The notes beneath the pieces were generated by a model, which did not search any database, was not told where the DNA came from, and saw only the letters and a program-made list of their open reading frames with translations. The translations under genes were made by a program, and so were the position numbers. Positions 1-9,131 of a stretch of 18,316 nucleotides of DNA are shown in pieces (positions within the stretch are counted from its first letter, which is position 1; every line of letters starts with the position of its first letter). The stretch comes from Paramacrobiotus metropolitanus (lineage: Eukaryota; Tardigrada; Eutardigrada; Parachela; Macrobiotidae), in NCBI RefSeq assembly GCF_019649055.1, contig NW_026570693.1, forward strand, positions 1 to 18,316, read 5' to 3'.

Positions 1-558
1 AATTTTCTCATACCAGTACTCGTGTACCAAACAGCAAGTTACTGAATATAATACTTATTGGGATATCAGCTAAACAGTCGGAAAATACGGAAGACTTGCA
101 CGAGCCGTTCCACCGACGACCTGAACAGCGAGAAAAAGCGCTGCGGGGTGGGCAAAGGGCAGACTATTCTTGGTAACAAAGGCAGCAAAAAGAGCAATAC
201 AAATTGTAGAAAAGGAAATGCGGCACATTAATTCTTGGTCCGAACACAGATTCGCCATCCGAGGAGGTTGTTCATCCGGGCGTGACAGTCCAAGTGCTCG
301 CGGGGCATTTCAACATACGTTCTTCGTCGCAGCGGCTAATTTCTTTTGGGACAACTCGTTGTGCTGTATGACATTTGGTCGCGCGACATCTGGGGAATCA
401 AAAATTTTCGACTGGTCGATGGCAACGAACAGTCACATGACTGTTTGCCACAAAAACGAGTTGTCCTTAGACGAAATGTCCAAAACACCAAACGCCCCGC
501 GAAGACCTGTCGCGTAGCCCATCCGGGACTGGCAACACAGATGAGCCAGCACAGAGCA
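1..558. other. 3' flank of the minus-strand zinc-finger gene, no supported gene
   Basis: This stretch lies beyond the stop codon of the minus-strand gene and presumably holds its 3' UTR and intergenic DNA. Positions about 540-558 share a roughly 17-nt block (in reverse complement) with the sequence after the plus paralog's stop near 6533, so the duplication reaches into the 3' UTR. I found no clear AATAAA signal on the minus strand. An open plus-strand frame from about 346 to 654 has a protein-like composition but no homology I recognise, and it runs into exon 8 of the minus gene, so I do not call it. Confidence 0.4.
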
Positions 559-3340
559 TCACTATTAAGAGATGTGGGCATTACTGGACGATTACAATGT
601 CAGTGCAAAGCGCCGAATGCTACCTCTTCCGCGGCCACATTCCAGACGTCCTGATGGGCAGAAGCCACGTGCCAGACCATGTATTTCCGCGCAGACTCCC
701 CCGCACCCATGAAGGCTTTGCCGCACGTCTGCAAAGCGCCAGCACGGTTACGTAGCCATTCCCACACGTGACAATACAGCGGAGAGAGAAACGAGATCGA
801 GCGTACTTTACTTCCATCTCATGCGTCGCAACATTTATTTTCTCCCATAAAATTCAACCGAAAACGCGATAAATATCCTAATTAATTTTAACATTTTCCA
901 ATTGTCTAGGTTAGAATATGTATATACGTATGTATGTATTTCGATAATTAAAAGAAAACAAAAAACATTACCTCGACAGGACAAGTGTAGCGCAGCATAA
1001 ACAGCTGCTTGTCCTTGTCAGTGTGCAGATGGTTGGTGAGGGCCTCTCCCATGCGGACGCAGGGAATCTTGTCCTCCAGCGCTTCCCGATTCTGCACAAC
1101 AAACTTGTACACTGTATAATGTCGCTAACACGGATTGGTGTACTGTACAATACAGTACTACCGTACCAGGCGTACCTTCTGGGCGGCCTCCGAGTATTTC
1201 TTCTCTTTGCCCAGCAGCTCGGGGTGCAGCGCGTGGACGTGCGCTTCCAGCTGGTTATCGCCGGCAAACACAATTTCCTCACACACCTGCGAACAGTCAT
1301 ACAAACTCCGTCATCAGTCACGCAGTCTGTCTACGCTATCCTAAGAAACTTAATCAGTACAAGCAGGAGGGTCTGTTTGTAACCGGGAGAATCATATGCA
1401 TTAAATTACGCTATTATTTTGACACAAAAAAAGACTGACGCGAATAAAATCACTGCGACTAAGGCACCAACACTTAGTTATAGTTAAGTTTGAAACTTAG
1501 GCGGAGAGTGTCCGGAGAACACGCCAGTGGAGTCAAAGGTACTGTAACAGAACACAGAAAGCAGGCGCTTCACCTCTTCGGCAGGGCATTTGTGGAAGAA
1601 GTTGGTGCCCAAATCGAAGCGGGACGCGTGCTGCATCACCAGGTGATGGTGCATTTGCCGCGAACCTTGCGGACCGCCTATCTTGTGATCCTGGCACGGA
1701 TCGATGTTGCAGATGTACTTGATTTCACGTTTCCCGGGCTGCTGCACGAAACAACCGAGCAATTCAACAGCTAGCATAAGTAATCAACAACCAATTGCTC
1801 ATTAACAACACGGCCATGCCTTGCCATCCACGTCGCCCATTTCCGTGCGAATAACGATCCGGTCCGGGATGATCTGGCTGGGGAAGAGCTCGTTCCTGTC
1901 ATGCGTCCATCCCGGGAAGTACCTGCGGCGGGCGCGACGCAGAAACCTCTCCCGTTTCTGTCAATGACCAGCATTTCTTAAGTAGTCAACGCCATGATAC
2001 ACAAATGTCTCCCCGAACGACCATAACACGGCGCTCTTGCCCTACCTGGGCGATCTGCGGATCCTCGCCTGCCTTGGCGTCCACCAGCGCCGCACACACC
2101 GCTTCGTAGTACTTCCGGTGGTCCTCCCGCAGGTGCTTGCGCATGTAGATGTCGCCGGGATCAAAGCGCACCACCGGGCAACTCTGCCTGCCGTTGAACC
2201 GACCCGCACACGGGCAAACGAAATTCAGGACGACGTTGCGCAGGTCGTGCTTGGTCTGCAGGTGCGCCTTCAGCAAGCGCGGCTCGCAAGCGCGGAAGTC
2301 TTGGCAGGCCGCCTCCTGTCCGGCGTAGGGACACGGTAGCGGGTCCAGCATGAACTGCAACAACGGGCCTTCATTTAATCCTGGCACTAAATTATACCTG
2401 ATTCATTTTGACTACAATCGAAACAATCGAAAATCGAAACTCAAATAATAATTGAATTCAACCATGAAATCAAAAAATCCGATAAGCAATTTAATTTAAT
2501 GCAGCGACAGGCACCAGCTGCATCGAATTAAATATACGACTGAATTAAAAATAATTTCTTCCGGTTCAACCGTTCACTTATGAGTTATGAATAATACCTC
2601 ACAACGTTGAACGTACGCCACTAACAATTACACAATCTCAACTGTCAATTAATTTATTTCAAACTCGACTGGTGCAAATTTGAGCTGCGATTCACCACAA
2701 AATTTGCCTATAATAAGCTTTAACAAAGAACACTTACGCTGACAGTGCCCATGACCAGCACGTGGTCGGTCGTTTTGGAGGCCCGCACGATGATTTTGTC
2801 CGGGATGCTGAGGTTGAGCTTCTTCACCTGGTAGTCGGGTCTCTTCAACGCGTCACAGAATCTCTGCAATAACAACAACGTCTAATTGCCTTACGAGGTT
2901 TTTACTTAGGAAACAGGAAGCCAGTGCTTCCACCAACAGAAACACATACAACTGACAAGACTACCAAACACTTGACTGGTACGAATTCACTGCGTACGCC
3001 GTACAGCTTTGGAGTCGTCAAACAGCTCAAACTGACAACAAGTATTCATAATAACCCCAACCTGTTCCATGTCTGCTGAGACATTTTTAAGGCGCTTCGC
3101 CGATCTGGGGTTTTGTCCCAACAGTTTCTCCTCCTCGATAACAGTCTGTTGCGGCTTGTTCTTCAAATGGCTGGTGTCAGGGGATGACTTGGCGGACGAG
3201 GAGCCATAATCGCTGTGAGATGCTCGGTCGACGGCAGCGTCGCTTGGCGAAATGCAGGTCCGCGCTTCTTCTCCAATTCCCTGATCAATGTGATCATCAG
3301 CGTCCTCCGCAGACGCCAACACGGTCGTCGAATCGGACAT
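559..3340 (-). CDS. Nine-exon gene for a C2H2-like zinc-finger protein (about 448 aa), copy A
   Basis: I do not recognise the family. Exons on the minus strand are 3340-3062, 2863-2738, 2354-2046, 1957-1832, 1741-1574, 1286-1176, 1091-972, 728-624, and a last exon opening with TGA at 561-559. Every intron is GT-AG and phase 0 (62-383 bp). Boundaries were set by alignment to the divergent paralog at 3732-6523. Exon 1 encodes an acidic, Ser-rich N-terminus beginning MSDSTTV; an in-frame ATG at 3364 is possible, but the paralog also starts MSD. Exons 3 and 5-8 carry five atypical fingers, each ending H-x4-H: C-x8-C-x13-H-x4-H, C-x9-C-x14-H-x4-H, C-x4-C-x16-H-x4-H, C-x5-C-x13-H-x4-H and C-x4-C-x17-H-x4-H. 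Fingers 4 and 5 are split by introns between their cysteines. Exon 4 opens with a very basic stretch (KRERFLRRARRRYF). Nucleic-acid binding is inferred from the fingers and basic patch. The reading frame is intact. Confidence 0.8.
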
Positions 3341-3731
3341 CGCGTCCATTGGAGCTGACTTCAAAGTTAATCAAATAGGGATATTACAGTACCACTTTGA
3401 ACGAGCAGAAACAATCAAGAATTCTGGATGAAATCAATGAAATGAGCAAATTTCAGCTCTGCACACTGCACTGCAACTGCACAACGCATGGATCATGGTC
3501 CATCAGCCCAGCCTGACTTTAAGCCACTCCATGGCAGTGACTCATGCTAACGGAATGATCACCCGCACCGCCCCCAGATGGCAGCCCGATTCGGCTTTTG
3601 TTCCGCCAGTTCTTGAAATGAATCGAACTGCTCGATACAACTTATTTTATCTTCCCGTCCGATCTTGTGAGCTGTGGCTTTCTTTAGTCGTAGTACAGTA
3701 CGTGTCGGTTATAAATGTCTGCTATGCAATA
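3341..3731. promoter_or_regulatory. Shared bidirectional intergenic/promoter region of the two zinc-finger paralogs
   Basis: About 390 bp separate the inferred start codons of the divergent genes, so both 5' UTRs and core promoters should lie here. A TATAAA-like word occurs near 3709, but it is only about 20 bp from the plus ATG and may be fortuitous. The open frame running upstream from 3732 to 3495 has no counterpart in the other copy, so I treat it as noncoding. Promoter activity is inferred from position only. Confidence 0.5.
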
Positions 3732-6523
3732 ATGTCCGACATACGCACAACTGTGTCAACATCAACATGCGAGGAAGATGACGATCAGAGAGCAGAAGCC
3801 CGGCAACAAATGTCGGCGAGCACTGGCTCGACAGCTGCAGAGACGACCGATCCAGCGTCCGACAGCGTCGAGAGCTTGTCAAGTTCAGCGGACCAGTTGT
3901 CCCCAGAAAATGCCTGCCCGGATGAAGCAGCTCTGGAGGATATCTCTGTCAAATTTCCATCGAAACTGTACGGTGGACTGGCGGAAAGTATCGTTAAGGG
4001 GACGGCGGACGCGATGATGGTGAGGCAGAAGAAATGATTGATTTTAGTATTTGTAGCATTTTTAGGTCCTTGTTGCATTGCTGATGTGTGGTGTGCGCGC
4101 ACTGCCAGTTCGCAGCAGCCCCAGCACCGCAGAAGCTTGCGGTCGCCGTTGCTGTGTTTCCGTTTGCTCGGTACAGAGTCGTCATTCAGACGTGCTGCTT
4201 TTATTATTTATTTTATTATTATTAATCATTAACTGAAAACATTAACTGTACTCTGTAGTCTGTACAGCTAATGTTTTCTGATTAAGAGCTGATTTTATTT
4301 GTTTGTAAGTTGAGTTGTTTGCTCGCCTGTCAGATCAGTTATCTCAGTAGACGGAAGAAGTGAGACAAAGACTGGTTGCAGAAGTACTGCACTGCGTTGC
4401 GGAGACCCGACTACAAGGCCAAAAAGCGTACGATCAGCATCGCACACAAGATCGTCGTTCGTGCTTCGAAAACCGCGAACCACGTGCTGGTCATGGGCAC
4501 TGTCAACGTAAGTGGCGAAGCCGATTGTAATCGATCTGTACAAGTACAGCAGTACTTCTTAGCTTCTATCGAAATTGGTATTCGCGCACAGAGTATATTG
4601 TGTTACAGCGCTGGTAACTGTTTCTTCCCACGTTAACTCTGGAAAGGGATTTTTCATTCGGATGTTGCTTTAACAGACGAAGCTCTTTGTAAATTGACTC
4701 AGTACAATAATACAGTACAGTTAGTTTAATCGCATTTTGATCGATAAATTAATTTAAATTGATCTTTACTTCCGTTAAACTGAATTTTTGTTAAATTATC
4801 ATCTGGTCTGCTGTTACTGCATTAGTCAAAACGAATCAGCTGTAGTCCAATGGAAAATATTCGATTTAAATGGATGCTCTGATTGAATGCAGTTTATGCT
4901 GGATCCGTTACCGTGCCCGTTTTCCGAGCAGCAGACGGCTTGCACAGAGTTCCGCGCTCGCGAGCCGCGTTTGCTGCAGGCGCACCTGCAGACTAAGCAC
5001 GGCCTGCACAACGTCCTCCTGAACTTTGTGTGTCCCTGTCCGGCCCGGTTGAACGGCAAGCGGATCTGCCCGGTGGTGCGCTTCGACCCCGGCGACATGT
5101 ACATGCGCCGGCACCTGCGGGAGGACCACCGGAAGTACTCTGAGGAGGTCTATGCGGCGCTGGTGTCGGCCGAGAAGGGCGAGGATCCGCAGGTCACCCA
5201 GGTGAAGCCAACGCACTGTGTAATGTGTTTACGGAGAGATTAGGCGATAATCAGCGCAACATTGCGAAGCACGAAATGAGCGGTTAATATAGTATGACTG
5301 CAGCATCTGTCATTGGCAGAAACGTCAGAATTTTATGCGCCGTACTCGCCGCGTGTACTTCCCGGGGTGGACTAACAAGAAGGGGGAGCTCTTCCCCAGC
5401 CAGATCATTCCCGACCGGATTGTTTTCCCGACGAAAGTCGACGAGGTGGGTGGCGACTGGCGAGGTGTGGCGACAGGGAACGTGTCATGTCAACGTGTCA
5501 AGCACTAACCCGGTTGTTTCATGCAGCACAAGCAAATCCGGTACATCTGCAAGATTGATGCGTGCCGCAAGGAGAAAGCCGCGAAGGGACACCGGTGCGC
5601 TCCCGGCAGCGTGCAGCATCACCTGTGGACGCAGCACGAGTCCCGCTTCGATCCGGGCACCAACTTCTACATCCAGTGCCCGGCTACGGAGGTTTGGAAA
5701 GCAGCGTGGTCAAGACATGCAGTCGGTTGGACGTACAGGGCAGTGTTTGCAGGTATGCCAGGAAATGGTGTACGCCGGTGATCATCAGCTGGAATCGCAC
5801 GTTAAGGCGCTGCACCCCGAGATGCTGGGCTGGAGCGCGGACTACTCGGAGGCCGCCAAGAAGGTACGCAGGTCAATCAGCCTCGCTTCAGCGGCATAAT
5901 ATACGGTGTACGGTATTTGGGTTTGTTTGTTAGTATCGGAAAGCGTTGAGGACCAGATCCCCACTGCCCGCATCGGCGAGGCCCTCACCAACCACAGTCT
6001 GCCGCCGGACGATGCCAGCCAACTGTTTCTGCACTTTACAAGTGTCCTGTCGCGGTACAGCTAGCGCTTTTCTTTTAGACAGCTAGCGCTTTTCTTTAGT
6101 TTTTCTGGCTATTCAAGAAATTATACGGTAGTTAATGGAATTATGGAGCTATACTTATGGCTAATACTGTCAGTCGTATGTTATCCTTTTTGACTTCAAT
6201 TTACGGGATAGCAGTTGGGTGGCGTAACGTATTGTTTTGCGATGAAAGTACTTAATGATACGCCCGATGCGCATTCTCGGTCGTTGTGGCCTTGTTGGGA
6301 TGATCATCCTGGCGCTTTCCAGACATGCGACACGGCGTTCCGGGGGGAGAAGCGTCAGCGGGACTACATGGTCTGGCACGTGGGCGCCCAACACCGGGAC
6401 GTCTGGAACGTGGCCGCGGACGAGCTGGAACAAGAGGTAGACGACACAGTCTATGCTTTCAAGCGCAGTACAGATATTTCCCTTTCCACCAGTACTTACC
6501 AACGTCCTGTGTTTTCGCAGTAA
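3732..6523 (+). CDS. Nine-exon gene for a C2H2-like zinc-finger protein (about 454 aa), copy B, frameshifted in exon 7
   Basis: Paralog of the minus-strand gene at 559-3340. Exons are 3732-4019, 4382-4507, 4893-5201, 5320-5445, 5527-5691, 5753-5863, 5934-6054, 6323-6436, and a last exon opening with TAA at 6521-6523. All introns are GT-AG and phase 0 (61-385 bp). Exons 2, 3, 4 and 6 match the other copy exactly in length, and exon 2 is roughly 64% identical in protein. The same five H-x4-H fingers are present. Oddities: exon 7 is 121 nt instead of a multiple of three. Compared with copy A it seems to lack one G after about 5948 (GCGTTGAGG against GCGCTGGAGG) and one nt near 6036. As written this breaks the frame before the fifth finger, so it is either a decaying copy or one with assembly indels. 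Exons 1-6 and 8 are intact. The LTR retrotransposon begins a few hundred bp past its stop, in the same orientation. Confidence 0.75.
6058..6099 (+). repeat. Tandem duplication of about 21 bp at the start of intron 7 of copy B
   Basis: CAGCTAGCGCTTTTCTTTTAGA (6058-6079) is followed directly by the near-identical 6080-6099, which differs by one T in the T-run. It lies just inside intron 7, a few bases past the inferred donor at 6055. It looks like simple replication slippage. Confidence 0.7.
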
Positions 6524-7060
6524 TGCTTCGTGCTGGCTGGCTCATCTGTGCTGGCGGAGAAACGACTTGAGCTGCTCACGCACCTGACCAAGCGCCTGCT
6601 GTGCCGAATTTTGATTCCTACGAGTCATTTTATCATTTTTGTAGATATTTTCTGTATTTACGGCTCTCTTACGCCAATCTCGCGTTGTCCTGCTCGTCTA
6701 TGGACGGCTCGTGCAAGTCTTTTATGTTTGCGGGTGTTTCTAGTTGTTTATACCTGTTATCGTACTAGTTATATAAATACAGTGCAAGTACTAATTGTCT
6801 GTGCCAGGATTTTGTTCTCCGCGGCTAACTTCTCTTCCGCCCATCCAGTTTTCATAGAATAACATTATAACAAATGTTGGAATCCTGTCCATCTCCGGAT
6901 CTCGTACCGATTAGTGGAAATCCGCCTTTTTAACTCAGATATCCTCTGACTGTTTTAAATTCAACCATCAACAATGATTAGTAGTATGAGTATATGGTCA
7001 CAAATGCGTAATAAGACTACAAATCACTAGGACAAGTCAACGTTCTCGAGAATTTGAACG
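6524..7060. other. 3' UTR/intergenic DNA between zinc-finger copy B and the retrotransposon
   Basis: The first about 100 bp (6524-6620) resemble the coding exons in composition and share a short block with the region after the stop of copy A, fitting a 3' UTR that was duplicated with the gene. The rest is AT-rich and without a supported gene. The exact 5' end of the LTR could not be placed, because the 3' LTR is outside the window and no target-site duplication can be compared. It may start inside this stretch or slightly to its right. Confidence 0.4.
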
Positions 7061-7140
7061 AACTACGAAGCGTGAGGACTTGCGGCGTATGAAACGCGTT
7101 CTTCCCTCGTATGGGAATGTGAGACCGGGATCACTAGCGT

Positions 7141-7471
7141 TCACGTCAGTGGCGCTAGGCGCCACGCCTTTGGATTATGGCCTGTGTTGTGTCTCGCTTC
7201 TGATTGGCTTGTGTTTTGTCAGTGGGCGCGGCATAGCACGTGCTGCACAGCGTTGCACGCTGTTGAATGGGCTCCACGCTTTACGATCGAGCTGCGCCGA
7301 TCAGTGTTGATTTTCTGATGTTCAGACTTTTCAATATTATTAAAAGTCAGCTATACGCGGTGCGACGTTTTGTGTTTCCGCATAGTTCGCTACACTTCCG
7401 CGTAGCTCACTCCACAGGATAGATCCCGTTTCTGTCTCTGTCTCTGGATCCATTCTGGATCTAGCATTAGA
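7141..7471 (+). repeat. Probable 5' LTR, 3' portion (U3 end, R, U5)
   Basis: Sequence directly upstream of the PBS is LTR by position. It holds promoter-like elements: an inverted CCAAT (GATTGGC near 7202), a CACGTCA half-CRE near 7143, and an AT-rich TATA/ATTAAA-like stretch at 7331-7345 that could also serve as a polyadenylation signal. The U5-like part has two 20-bp tandem repeats (7376-7395 and 7396-7415, TTCCGC-AG-TC-CT-CAC pattern). The LTR may end in CA at 7465-7466, leaving five bases before the PBS. The 5' end and the TG terminus are not determined, since the partner LTR is not in the window. Confidence 0.5.
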
Positions 7472-7482
7472 TGGTAGCAGAG
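7472..7482 (+). other. Primer-binding site matching the initiator tRNA-Met 3' end
   Basis: TGGTAGCAGAG is the reverse complement of ...CTCTGCTACCA, the 3' end of metazoan initiator tRNA-Met as I know it. The match is 11 nt; the next base (C) differs from the vertebrate tRNA. In retroelements this is where minus-strand DNA synthesis is primed. It fixes the end of the 5' LTR and the start of the leader. Confidence 0.75.
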
Positions 7483-7641
7483 CCGACAGCGGTTCTCTGA
7501 TTTGATTTGTGTCAGGCAAAGTTGGCCTGTTATTTGATGTGGAACTCGACCAGTAAGGCACAGGTCCGTCTAACAGCAAAGCGCACACCACAAGCGGTGA
7601 ACAGCCTCATCTGACGCGGATTTCCAGCTTCGGTTTTCGGT

Positions 7642-7790
7642 ACGGTATCTTCAGCGAAGAACCGTGCTGTTGCCCCAGCTGTGCAAGAGTGCAAGATTTC
7701 AGTCGCCAGTGTTCCTCGGTGTAGAGTCTTCAGCGAAGACCTACACTGGTGTCACTGGTACTCGGCAAGGATTCAGCGAATCCTAAGCCG
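7642..7790 (+). other. Three successive RNA hairpins with the same TTC-AGC-GAA tip
   Basis: Hairpin 1 (7642-7665): ACGGT, bulged A, TCTTC, loop AGC, GAAGA, ACCGT. Hairpin 2 (7719-7746): GTGTAG, bulged A, GTCTTC, loop AGC, GAAGAC, CTACAC, enclosed further by CCAGTG (7706-7711) with CACTGG (7753-7758). Hairpin 3 (7763-7790): CGGC, bulged A, AGGATTC, loop AGC, GAATCCT, AA, GCCG. All three share the apex, and each has an unpaired A on the 5' arm. Stem sequences differ while pairing holds, which points to conserved structure. The position in the 5' leader suggests RNA packaging, dimerisation or translation control (inference). Confidence 0.7.
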
Positions 7791-8056
7791 TGGGGCAGAA
7801 GCGCCGAAACGCCGAAAGGGGCGTACGGAAAAGACCGATCAGACTCCTCCAAACTGGAGTAGAGCGCCACCACTGTTGCTACGGCAGTCAGCCGGCACAG
7901 TAACTTATTAAAAGCGTGCGGCACCACCGTTACGGTAAAACCGGCGGCAGCGCGGGAACGGACAGTGGAGAAGAATCTGGATCATCTGGATCATTTCCCC
8001 GTGGAACGCGGAACGGACGGACGGTTAACAGGTAGAAAACCGTTAATAATTACGAG

Positions 8057-8267
8057 ATTGGCTAGTTGGTAAAATTGGCAATTTTTATTGGTCCGTACTG
8101 AGCTGAGTGTAAAAGTAGGCGGAGTTCTGCACGCGGCGCGCATGTCTGGCCGTTGACCGTGACGTCAGGCAGATAAAAATTCTTAACGGCTTAACGTGAT
8201 TGGTCAGTTATCTGAGCTGTGATTGGTCGACATTTGAACTGAATATTTTGAGTTAGCGGACCAATCA
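8057..8267 (+). promoter_or_regulatory. CCAAT-box cluster with a consensus CRE in the leader
   Basis: Five ATTGG words (8057, 8074, 8087, 8199, 8222) and one CCAAT (8261) occur within about 210 bp, together with the perfect CRE palindrome TGACGTCA at 8160-8167. Two TGATTGGTC copies (8197-8205, 8220-8228) are followed by their inverse GACCAATCA (8259-8267). NF-Y and CREB/ATF proteins bind these words in animals. The cluster lies downstream of the LTR, so it would act as an internal enhancer or second promoter if functional. Function is inferred from motifs only. Confidence 0.45.
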
Positions 8268-8357
8268 GAACGAAGTAAACAACCCGAATGGGGATTTTCC
8301 GTTGAACTCGAGTCGTAATGGGAAATTTGATTTAAGATGAGATAACTGAGCGGGAAA

Positions 8358-8903
8358 GTGACCTTTAGACTTGAATTGAGTTGAGAAGTGACCTTTTGAG
8401 TTGAGTCAAAGGAAAAGTGACCTTTGATCGAATTGAGTTTAAAAGTGACCTTTAACTTGAATTGAGCGGGAAAGTGACCTTTTAACAGAAATTGAGCTGG
8501 AAAGTGACCTTTCGAGTTGAGTTGAGTCAGAAAGTGACCTTTGAGACCAGAAGTTGACTTTTGACTTTGAAAAGTGACCTTTACCAAAAAGTTGGAATTG
8601 ACCAAATTGACCAATTTAAGTGACCTTTATGATCTGAAACTGACGAACGGTGACCTTTATCGAAGCGAAATCGAACTGAATAGTGGTACAGCGATATCAG
8701 CAGCTGTAGGATTTCATTCACTAACGTGTTTGGAACCGTAAAAGCCGTTTCGAAGTTTTGTCCGAAAGTGACCTTTTAGGGCAAATCTCTCGAACTTTTT
8801 ACCGAAAAAGTGACCTTTACAAGGGACTTAGTCGAAATTTTTTCAATCGAAAAGTGACCTTTACAAAGGACTTAGAAAAATTTCGAAGTACGAAGTGACC
8901 TTT
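8358..8903 (+). repeat. Array of 14 GTGACCTTT motifs (NBRE-like, AAAGGTCAC on the minus strand)
   Basis: Exact GTGACCTTT starts at 8358, 8388, 8417, 8445, 8474, 8504, 8534, 8574, 8620, 8650, 8768, 8810, 8854 and 8895. All are in the same orientation, and nearly all are preceded by A or AA. The first seven are spaced 28-30 bp, with a loose unit of AATTGAG...GAAAGTGACCTTT; the last four are spaced 41-44 bp with different filler. Degenerate TTGACTTT and TTGACC half-copies fill 8550-8615. Only the 9-12 nt core is constant, unlike a simple minisatellite. AAAGGTCA is the known monomer site (NBRE) of NR4A nuclear receptors. Confidence 0.9.
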
Positions 8904-8978
8904 AGGACAACTGAATAAACCATACAATAACGTGTGTGTGAGAACAATTGGCAGGAGCGTCCAAGTTATCCGATCAAC

Positions 8979-9131
8979 ATGGACAAAGAGGAACCGACAT
9001 CCACTAGCAGTCAGGGAAGCAGGAGCTCCCGGGGATCACAACAAGGCACAGTTGATCCTTATAAGAAGGAATACAAGTCGCTCGCGCGTCCAGTCGGACA
9101 TGATAGACAGACCCGAGCGGCTGTGACCTGA
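8979..9131 (+). CDS. gag: gag 5' segment (50 codons) before a frame break
   Basis: An ATG in good context (AACATGG, A at -3 and G at +4) opens a 50-codon frame that begins MDKEEPTSTSSQ and ends at TGA 9129-9131. The residues are polar, Ser/Arg/Gln-rich and fit a disordered Gag N-terminus. The long gag frame lies +1 to it and is open from 9127, so this ATG is the probable gag start, with a single-nt break near 9123-9130. The alternative is that this is a separate upstream ORF and Gag starts at the first in-frame ATG of the main frame, 9250. Confidence 0.6.
   Translation: MDKEEPTSTSSQGSRSSRGSQQGTVDPYKKEYKSLARPVGHDRQTRAAVT

Larger units (their letters stand above)
7483..8978 (+). other. Long untranslated leader (about 1.5 kb) of the retrotransposon
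   Basis: No supported gene lies between the PBS and the gag ATG at 8979. The region holds, in order, three look-alike hairpins (7642-7790), a CCAAT/CRE cluster (8057-8267) and the TGACCTTT array (8358-8903), each described separately. The minus-strand open frame across 8204-8614 is a product of the repeats. At this length, ribosome scanning from the cap would meet many ATGs, so splicing, an internal start or a second promoter is possible. Confidence 0.6.

Noticed and set aside
346-654. Plus-strand open frame with protein-like composition (LYDIWSRDIWG...)
   Set aside because: It overlaps exon 8 of the minus gene, lacks a convincing start or splice context and resembles nothing I recognise; kept only as a note.
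3495-3731. In-frame upstream extension of copy B exon 1
   Set aside because: Not conserved in copy A, whose protein also begins MSD; it lies in the shared promoter gap.
1091-4720. Recurrent GTACTGTAC/CAGTAC words in introns and flanks (e.g. near 1139, 3689, 4537, 4699)
   Set aside because: Short, self-complementary and in varied contexts; I could not show enrichment beyond base composition.
7150-7164. TGGCGC-TAG-GCGCCA palindrome in the LTR
   Set aside because: A 6-bp inverted repeat is expected by chance in a window of this size and has no supporting context.
8204-8614. Minus-strand open frame with repeated KGHF and KVTF
   Set aside because: It is only the reverse reading of the TGACCTTT array.
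8358-8660. Regular spacing of about 30 bp suggesting a CRISPR array
   Set aside because: The conserved core is only 9-12 nt, the spacers resemble each other, and the context is a eukaryotic retrotransposon leader.
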